From the NCBI GenBank assembly GCA_014860175.1, contig JACZKF010000497.1:1-11984 (forward strand): a stretch of 11,984 nt of DNA, given 5' to 3'. Source of the stretch: Desulfuromonadales bacterium. Its GTDB lineage: Bacteria > Desulfobacterota > Desulfuromonadia > Desulfuromonadales > JACZKF01. The notes below the pieces were generated by a model. It was not told where the DNA came from, searched no databases, and worked only from the letters and a program-made list of their open reading frames with translations. A program made the translations under genes and the position numbers. Positions within the stretch are counted from its first letter, which is position 1. Each line of letters opens with the position of its first letter. Below are positions 7,791-11,984 of the stretch, in pieces.

Positions 7791-8907
7791 CTCCCCGGTA
7801 AATCCGAGGGACCCGCTTGCTCACCTGACAGAAGACTTCATACGAGATGGTGCCGATGCGCTGCGCCCACTCTTCGGCGGTGATGGCCTGGCCGTTGTCG
7901 CGGCCGAGCAGAGTCACCTGGTCGCCGACCGCCACCCCAGGGATATCGGTGACATCGAGGAGCGTCCAGTCCATGCAGACCGTCCCCGCCACCCGTGCCC
8001 GCTGGCCGCGCAGCAGCACCTCTCCTTTGCCCGAGAGCTGGCGGCTGTAGCCGTCGGCATAGCCGACCGGGATAGTGGCCAGCACCGTCGGCCGCCCGGC
8101 GCGGAAGCGGTGGCCGTAGGAGACGCCGGTGCCGGCGGGGATGCTCTTGATCTGCGCCACCGAGGTGCGAAAGCTCATTACCGGGCGCAGATCGAGGCGG
8201 CCGGCGAAATGGTCGGCCGGCACCCCCCCGTACAGGGCGATCCCCGGTCGCACCAGGTTGGTCTCCGGCAGCTCGCCGGTAAACAGGGCGGCACTGTTGC
8301 TCAGATGAATCTGGGCGGGGGTGAACCCGGCCTGCCGCACCCGGGCCAGGCAGGCGCGAAAGCGGGTCAGCTGCTCGTCGGTAAAGGGGTGCTCCGGCTC
8401 ATCGGCCAGCGCCAGGTGCGAAAGCACCCCCTGCAGCTGGAGTGCCCGCATCCCCGCCAGCCGGGGGAGGACTTCGGCCAGCTCCTCTGGGCGGAACCCG
8501 ACCCGGCTCATGCCGGTATCGATTTTCAGGTGAAAGGGGCAGATCACCCCCTGGCGCCGAGCGGCCTCATTCAGCCGCCGAGCCGCCTCCAGGTCGAAAA
8601 GCGCCGGCGTCAGGCGCTGGCGGAAGAGCTCCTCCTCCTGGCCGGGATAGAGCCCCCCCAGAACCAGAATCGGCCGCTCGATACCAGCGCCACGCAGTTC
8701 GACCCCTTCCTCCAGCATCGCCACCCCGAACAGGTCGGCCCCGACCGCCTGCAGGGCGGGAGCCACTTTACCGGCGCCATGGCCGTAGGCGTCGGCCTTG
8801 ACCACTGCCAGCACCTGGCGGTCGCCCGCCTGCTGGCGGGCCTGGTAGAAATTGTGGCGAAGAGCGTCCAGATCGATTTCAACGTGGGTGGGGCGATGAC
8901 CTAGCAT
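7786..8907 (-). CDS. alr: Alanine racemase, PLP-dependent
   Basis: Interconverts L- and D-alanine in the cytosol, supplying D-alanine for peptidoglycan. The 373 residues are standard for the family. The PLP lysine is Lys37 in VVKADAYGHG (35-44) at the start of the TIM barrel. The second catalytic residue, a tyrosine from the other subunit, is Tyr264 in GVSYGHRF (261-268). Other signatures are LKIDTGMSRVGF (127-138), HLSNSAAL (201-208), LVRPGIALYGG (218-228), IPVGYADGYSR (279-289) and VCMDW in the C-terminal beta domain. The ATG follows AGAGGAA by 9 nt. It is the first minus-strand gene after the divergent control region. It ends inside a repeat element, which supplies its TGA stop, and the ASKHA gene follows on the same strand after 187 nt. 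Confidence 0.96.
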   Translation of the reverse strand: MLGHRPTHVEIDLDALRHNFYQARQQAGDRQVLAVVKADAYGHGAGKVAPALQAVGADLFGVAMLEEGVELRGAGIERPILVLGGLYPGQEEELFRQRLTPALFDLEAARRLNEAARRQGVICPFHLKIDTGMSRVGFRPEELAEVLPRLAGMRALQLQGVLSHLALADEPEHPFTDEQLTRFRACLARVRQAGFTPAQIHLSNSAALFTGELPETNLVRPGIALYGGVPADHFAGRLDLRPVMSFRTSVAQIKSIPAGTGVSYGHRFRAGRPTVLATIPVGYADGYSRQLSGKGEVLLRGQRARVAGTVCMDWTLLDVTDIPGVAVGDQVTLLGRDNGQAITAEEWAQRIGTISYEVFCQVSKRVPRIYRGG

Positions 8908-8940
8908 GGGGTGCGGTTCCTCTGCGGCGGGGAAAAAAGA

Positions 8941-8970
8941 TATTTACCACGCCGAAAAGCAGCCTGTAAA
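8941..8970 (-). promoter_or_regulatory. Candidate promoter for alr
   Basis: The minus strand reads TTTACA (8970-8965, five of six to the -35 consensus), an 18-nt spacer, then TAAATA (8946-8941). The -10 match is weak. The site is about 35 nt upstream of the alr start and points away from the thi promoter. Confidence 0.35.
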
Positions 8971-8999
8971 GCATGGAAGCCGGCAGGCGGAGAACGAGG

Positions 9000-9028
9000 T
9001 TGACACCGACTGGGGAAACTTGTAGGCT
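9000..9028 (+). promoter_or_regulatory. Candidate promoter for the thi operon
   Basis: A perfect -35 TTGACA (9000-9005), a 17-nt spacer, then TAGGCT (9023-9028) as a weak -10. Transcription would begin near 9035, giving a leader of about 75 nt before the TPP aptamer. The inverted repeat TGGGGAAA (9011-9018) / TTTCCCCA (9028-9035) overlaps the spacer, the -10 and the expected start site. Confidence 0.5.
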
Positions 9029-9035
9029 TTCCCCA
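9011..9035. repeat. 8-bp inverted repeat over the thi promoter
   Basis: TGGGGAAA and TTTCCCCA are perfectly complementary with a 9-nt centre, and CTTTT follows. It could be an operator covering the -10 region, or a small terminator-like hairpin if transcription starts further upstream. Confidence 0.5.
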
Positions 9036-9054
9036 CTTTTAAGAAACTTTTTCA

Positions 9055-9098
9055 CCAGCTCCACCAGCTCCACCGGCGCCCTCAGCCTGACCGGCGCC
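9055..9098 (+). repeat. Short repeats in the thi leader
   Basis: CCAGCTCCA occurs twice in tandem (9055-9063, 9064-9072). Next come two copies of CCGGCGCC 18 nt apart (9073-9080, 9091-9098), whose GGCGCC cores can pair with each other as a 6-bp hairpin. All of this lies between the candidate promoter and the riboswitch. Confidence 0.5.
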
Positions 9099-9112
9099 AA
9101 GACATAGTGTAC

Positions 9113-9206
9113 CCGCTAGGGGAGTGTGTCGACACACTGAGAGTTTCGCCGGCGAGCGAAACGACCCTTGGAACCTGATCCGGATAATTCCGGCGGAGGG
9201 AAGCGG
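9113..9206 (+). promoter_or_regulatory. TPP riboswitch aptamer (THI element)
   Basis: A clear match to the thiamine pyrophosphate aptamer. P1 forms from CCGCT (9113-9117) and AGCGG (9202-9206). AGGGGAG follows, then a P3 hairpin AGTGTG-TCGA-CACACT, the conserved CTGAGA (9137-9142), a P3a-like TTTCGC/GCGAAA hairpin, ACCCTT, then GAACCTGATC (9171-9180), and GGATAATTCCGGCGGAGGGA for the pyrophosphate-binding arm. It sits directly upstream of thiED and thiC, whose products lead to thiamine phosphate. Binding of TPP should favour P1 and so the terminator downstream. Confidence 0.95.
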
Positions 9207-9233
9207 CGTCTGACGAGAAGCATTTATTCTTTG

Positions 9234-9262
9234 AAGCCGCGCCCCTTCCGGGCGCGGCTTTT
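9234..9262 (+). terminator. Riboswitch-controlled intrinsic terminator (expression platform)
   Basis: An 11-bp stem, AAGCCGCGCCC (9234-9244) and GGGCGCGGCTT (9250-9260), with a 5-nt loop and TTTT at 9259-9262. The P1 3' strand offers GCGGC (9203-9207), which can pair with GCCGC (9236-9240) of the terminator arm, helped by AGAA/TTCT (9216-9219, 9227-9230). That gives a simple antiterminator used when TPP is absent. The stem ends only 3 nt before the thiED start codon. Confidence 0.85.
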
Positions 9263-9265
9263 CTC

Positions 9266-10684
9266 ATGACGAAACCCCAAGGTCTTTACCTGATCACTGA
9301 CGACCACGGCGACGGTCGCCTGACCACGCGGGTGGCGGCTGCTCTGCGTGGCGGTGCGCGCTCCGTCCAGCTGCGCTGCAAGCAGCTGCCGGCCAGCCAG
9401 CGCCCCCCTCTCGCCCGGCAGCTGCTGGCCCTTTGCCGGCAGCATCAGGCCCTGTTCATCGTCAACGACGACCCGGCCCTGGCCCGAGCGGTGGGGGCCG
9501 ACGGCGTGCACCTGGGGCAGGGGGACATGCCGCTGGCCGAGGCCCGCCGCCTGCTGGGCGACGACCGGCTGATCGGCGTCTCCACCCGCAGCGTCGAGCA
9601 GGCCCGGCAGGCGCAGGCGCAAGGGGCCGACTACATCGGGTTGGGGAGCATGTACGCCACCGGCAGCAAGAGTGACGCCGTCGTGGTCGGGGTCGAGGCG
9701 CTGCGCCAGGTGCGCCGGGCGGTGCAGTTGCCGATCGTCGCCATCGGCGGTATCAGTCGCGACCAGGCGGCCGAGGTGATCGATGCCGGGGCCGATGCGG
9801 TGGCGGTGATCTCGGCAGTGATGGCCGATGCCGACCCGGCGACGGCGGCGCGGGAATTTGCTTTGCTGTTCAACCGCCGCCTCTCCTTCCCCCGGGGACG
9901 GGTGCTCACCGTCGCCGGCTCCGATTCCGGCGGCGGGGCCGGGATCCAGGCCGACCTGAAAACCATTACTTTGCTCGGCGCTTACGGCATGAGTGCGGTG
10001 ACCGCCCTCACCGCCCAGAACACCCTGGGGGTGCGGGGAATTCACCCGGCACCGGCAGAGTTCGTCGCCGAGCAGATCGAGGCAGTCCTGGCCGACCTGG
10101 GGGCCGACACGCTGAAAACCGGCATGCTCTTTTCGGCCGAGATCGTCAGCGCGGTAGCGCGGGCCATCGACCGGTTCCAGCTGCCGGCGGTGGTCGACCC
10201 GGTGATGATCGCCAAGGGGGGGGCCTCGCTGCTGCGCCCCGACGCCGTGGCCGCCTTGTGCGGCGAGCTGCTGCCGCTGACCTATCTGCTCACCCCCAAT
10301 CTCCCGGAAGCCGAGGCGCTCACTGGCCTGCCGGTGGGCAATGAGGCGGAGATGGAGCAGGCCGCCCGCCGGCTGCGCGCCCTGGGGGCACGCAACGTGC
10401 TGATCAAGGGGGGGCATCTGGCCGGGGAAGCGGTCGATCTGCTCCTCGCCGGCGATCGGCTGCACCGCTTCGTCGCCCCTCGGGTCGACACCCGCTGCAC
10501 CCACGGCACCGGTTGCACCTACTCGGCCGCCATCGCCACTTTTCTCGCCCGGGGGGAGCCGCTGGTGGAAGCGGTACGCCTGGGCAAGGAGTTCATCACC
10601 GAAGCGCTGCGCACCGCCATTCCCCTCGGCTCCGGCCATGGGCCGGTCAATCACTGGCAGGCGGCAAAGGCTTTTAAATCATAG
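9266..10684 (+). CDS. thiED: Fused thiamine-phosphate synthase / HMP(-P) kinase (ThiE-ThiD)
   Basis: A 472-residue fusion acting in the cytosol. The N-terminal ThiE half (about 1-205) joins HMP-PP to thiazole phosphate to make thiamine phosphate. It shows LYLITD (7-12), VQLRCKQ (34-40), FIVNDDPALARAVGADGVHL (64-83), GQGDMPL (84-90), YIGLGSMYATGSKSDA (123-138) and VAIGGIS (158-164). The C-terminal ThiD half (about 211-472) phosphorylates HMP and HMP-P. It shows VLTVAGSDSGGGAGIQADLK (213-232), DPVMIAKGG (311-319), LTPNLPEAEAL (342-352), VLIKGGHL (378-385) and HGTGCTYSA (413-421) with the catalytic-type Cys417. The start is set by the ThiE N-terminus. No ribosome binding site is visible because the riboswitch terminator ends 3 nt before the ATG. 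thiC follows on the same strand after 54 nt. Confidence 0.95.
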   Translation: MTKPQGLYLITDDHGDGRLTTRVAAALRGGARSVQLRCKQLPASQRPPLARQLLALCRQHQALFIVNDDPALARAVGADGVHLGQGDMPLAEARRLLGDDRLIGVSTRSVEQARQAQAQGADYIGLGSMYATGSKSDAVVVGVEALRQVRRAVQLPIVAIGGISRDQAAEVIDAGADAVAVISAVMADADPATAAREFALLFNRRLSFPRGRVLTVAGSDSGGGAGIQADLKTITLLGAYGMSAVTALTAQNTLGVRGIHPAPAEFVAEQIEAVLADLGADTLKTGMLFSAEIVSAVARAIDRFQLPAVVDPVMIAKGGASLLRPDAVAALCGELLPLTYLLTPNLPEAEALTGLPVGNEAEMEQAARRLRALGARNVLIKGGHLAGEAVDLLLAGDRLHRFVAPRVDTRCTHGTGCTYSAAIATFLARGEPLVEAVRLGKEFITEALRTAIPLGSGHGPVNHWQAAKAFKS

Positions 10685-10721
10685 GTCCTATACGACCTAT
10701 ACGACCTATGGGACCTATTTT
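10681..10721 (+). repeat. 9-bp tandem repeat framed by an 8-bp inverted repeat (thiED-thiC spacer)
   Basis: CCTATACGA occurs at 10687-10695 and 10696-10704, then CCTATGGGA (10705-10713) and a partial CCTAT (10714-10718). The tract is bounded by perfectly complementary ATAGGTCC (10681-10688) and GGACCTAT (10711-10718), with T to 10721. The thiED stop codon (10682-10684) lies in the left arm. The hairpin plus short T-run could act as a weak terminator that lowers thiC relative to thiED, or as an mRNA stability element. Confidence 0.65.
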
Positions 10722-10738
10722 AAAAACAGAGGATTTTT

Positions 10739-11984
10739 ATGACCCAGCTCGAACTCGCCCGTCAGGGCAAAATTACCGATCTCGTCCGGCAGGCCGCCGC
10801 CGTCGAGGGGGTCGATCCCGAGATCCTGCGCCAGCGGCTGGCCGACGGCACTGTCGTGGTCTGCCAGAATGTCCGGCATCCCGGCGGCAACCCTCTGGCG
10901 GTTGGTGCCGGTCTGCGCACCAAGGTCAATGCCAACATCGGCACCAGCAAAGACGACGTCAGTATCGACAAGGAGCTGGAGAAGGCCCGGGTGGCGGTCG
11001 CCGCCGGCGCCGACGCCCTGATGGATCTCTCCACCGGCGGACCGGTCGACGAAATCCGCCGGGCGATCATCGCCGAAACCGGCGCCTGCATCGGCTCGGT
11101 CCCTCTCTATCAGGCGGCTCTCGACACCCTGCGCAATAAGCAGAAGGCGATCGTCGACATGAGCGCCGACGATATTTTCGCGGGGGTGGTGAAACATCTC
11201 GACGACGGGGTCGACTTCATCACCGTCCACTGCGGCGTGACCCGCTCGACGGTAGAGCGGATGGACCGGGAGGGGCGGCTGATGGACGTCGTCTCCCGCG
11301 GTGGCTCCTTCACCGTCGAGTGGATGGCCCACAACCAGGCGGAAAACCCCCTCTACGAGCAGTTCGACCGCCTGCTGGAGATCGTGCGTCCGTACGACGC
11401 CGTCCTCTCCCTCGGCGACGGCTTTCGCCCCGGGTGCCTGGCCGACGCCACCGACCGGGCCCAGATCCACGAACTGATCATCCTCGGCGAGCTGACCGAA
11501 CGGGCCTGGAAGGCGGGAATCCAGGTGATGATCGAGGGGCCCGGACACGTCCCCCTCGACCAGATCGAGGCCAACATCAAATTGCAGAAGCGCCTCTGCC
11601 ACGGCGCCCCCTTCTACGTCCTCGGACCGTTGGTGACCGACATCGCCCCCGGCTACGATCACATCACCTGCGCCATCGGCGGGGCGCTGGCCGCCGCCGC
11701 AGGCGCCGACTTCCTCTGCTACGTCACCCCGAGCGAGCACCTGCGGCTGCCGACGGTGGAGGACGTGCACGAGGGGGTGATTGCCGCCCGCATCGCCGCC
11801 CATGCCGCCGACATCGTCAAGAAAGTCCCGGGCGCCTTCGCCAAGGACGTGGCGATGGCCAAGTGCCGCAAGAATCTCGATTGGGAGGGGCAGTTCGGTC
11901 TCGCCCTCGACCCGGCCAAGGCTCGCCGACTGCGGGCCGAGTCGGGGGTCGATGAAGCGCACGGCGCCTGCACCATGTGCGGCG
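10739..11984 (+). CDS. thiC: Phosphomethylpyrimidine synthase ThiC (3' end cut by window)
   Basis: A radical SAM enzyme that rearranges the purine intermediate AIR into HMP-P, the pyrimidine of thiamine. 415 residues are visible and the frame is open to the window end. It is the short form, without the long N-terminal domain seen in many proteobacterial and plant ThiC proteins. Signatures: NVRHPGGNPLAVGAGLRTKV (44-63), NANIGTS (64-70), DLSTGGPVDEIR (96-107), SRGGS (186-190), LGDGFRPG (225-232), EGPGHVP (266-272) with metal-type His270, and SEHLRLP (332-338) with His334. The C-terminal cluster motif CxxCxxxxC begins as CTMC at 411-414; the third cysteine lies past the edge. The ATG follows AGAGGA by 5 nt. 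The related BzaF (hydroxybenzimidazole synthase) is the main alternative, but the thi context and riboswitch favour ThiC. Confidence 0.93.
   Translation, partial: MTQLELARQGKITDLVRQAAAVEGVDPEILRQRLADGTVVVCQNVRHPGGNPLAVGAGLRTKVNANIGTSKDDVSIDKELEKARVAVAAGADALMDLSTGGPVDEIRRAIIAETGACIGSVPLYQAALDTLRNKQKAIVDMSADDIFAGVVKHLDDGVDFITVHCGVTRSTVERMDREGRLMDVVSRGGSFTVEWMAHNQAENPLYEQFDRLLEIVRPYDAVLSLGDGFRPGCLADATDRAQIHELIILGELTERAWKAGIQVMIEGPGHVPLDQIEANIKLQKRLCHGAPFYVLGPLVTDIAPGYDHITCAIGGALAAAAGADFLCYVTPSEHLRLPTVEDVHEGVIAARIAAHAADIVKKVPGAFAKDVAMAKCRKNLDWEGQFGLALDPAKARRLRAESGVDEAHGACTMCG

Noticed and set aside
7744..8904. A 386-codon plus-strand frame opposite alr
   Set aside because: Alr on the minus strand has all catalytic motifs. 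This frame lacks any domain and runs through a repeat element at its start.
8879..9100. A 73-codon minus-strand frame with TTG start upstream of alr and overlapping its first codons
   Set aside because: It covers the divergent promoter region, overlaps the alr start in another frame, has no convincing ribosome binding site and matches no family known to me. The tandem leader repeats create its repetitive start.
9224..10654. A 476-codon minus-strand frame opposite thiED
   Set aside because: The plus strand encodes every ThiE and ThiD signature. The antisense translation has no domain and starts inside the coding region.
10715..11962. A 415-codon minus-strand frame opposite thiC
   Set aside because: The plus strand encodes ThiC in full register to the window edge. 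The antisense frame is a composition artefact.

Overview
The window is GC-rich chromosomal DNA with dense housekeeping and biosynthesis genes. It has a two-gene System II cytochrome c assembly module, a ThiE-ThiD fusion, a short ThiC, and a RACo-type ASKHA ATPase. That combination fits an anaerobic delta-type proteobacterium of the Desulfuromonas/Geobacter group. This placement is inferred from gene content and style, not from a marker gene.

Layout: positions 1-8907 are read on the minus strand. In transcription order these are alr (8907-7786), a RACo-like ASKHA ATPase (7598-6351) with its own terminator, purH (6201-4639), purD (4497-3226), purE (3046-2522), resB/ccs1 (2250-895) and ccsA/resC (873-1). 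Positions 8908-9265 form a divergent control region. It holds candidate promoters for alr (minus) and the thi genes (plus), a repeat-rich leader, a clear TPP riboswitch and an intrinsic terminator that ends 3 nt before the next start codon. The plus strand then carries thiED (9266-10684) and thiC (10739 to the window edge, cut off inside its Fe-S cysteine motif).

Function: PurD, PurE and PurH cover three steps of de novo IMP synthesis. ThiC makes HMP-P, the ThiD half of ThiED phosphorylates it to HMP-PP, and the ThiE half joins it to the thiazole to give thiamine phosphate, all under TPP feedback. ThiC draws on AIR, the same purine intermediate that PurE uses. ResB and CcsA move haem across the membrane and attach it to periplasmic c-type cytochromes. 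Alr supplies D-alanine for peptidoglycan. The ASKHA protein resembles reductive activators of corrinoid proteins but lacks the usual ferredoxin domain.

The least explained DNA is in the spacers. Two roughly 100-117 bp near-palindromes share a design: matching outer arms and a central GCGTAC-tetraloop-GTACG hairpin. They sit between purH and purD, and between alr and the ASKHA gene. Two other spacers, upstream of purH and between thiED and thiC, carry perfect inverted repeats enclosing short repeated motifs. A fifth spacer, upstream of resB, has a long inverted repeat over a candidate promoter.
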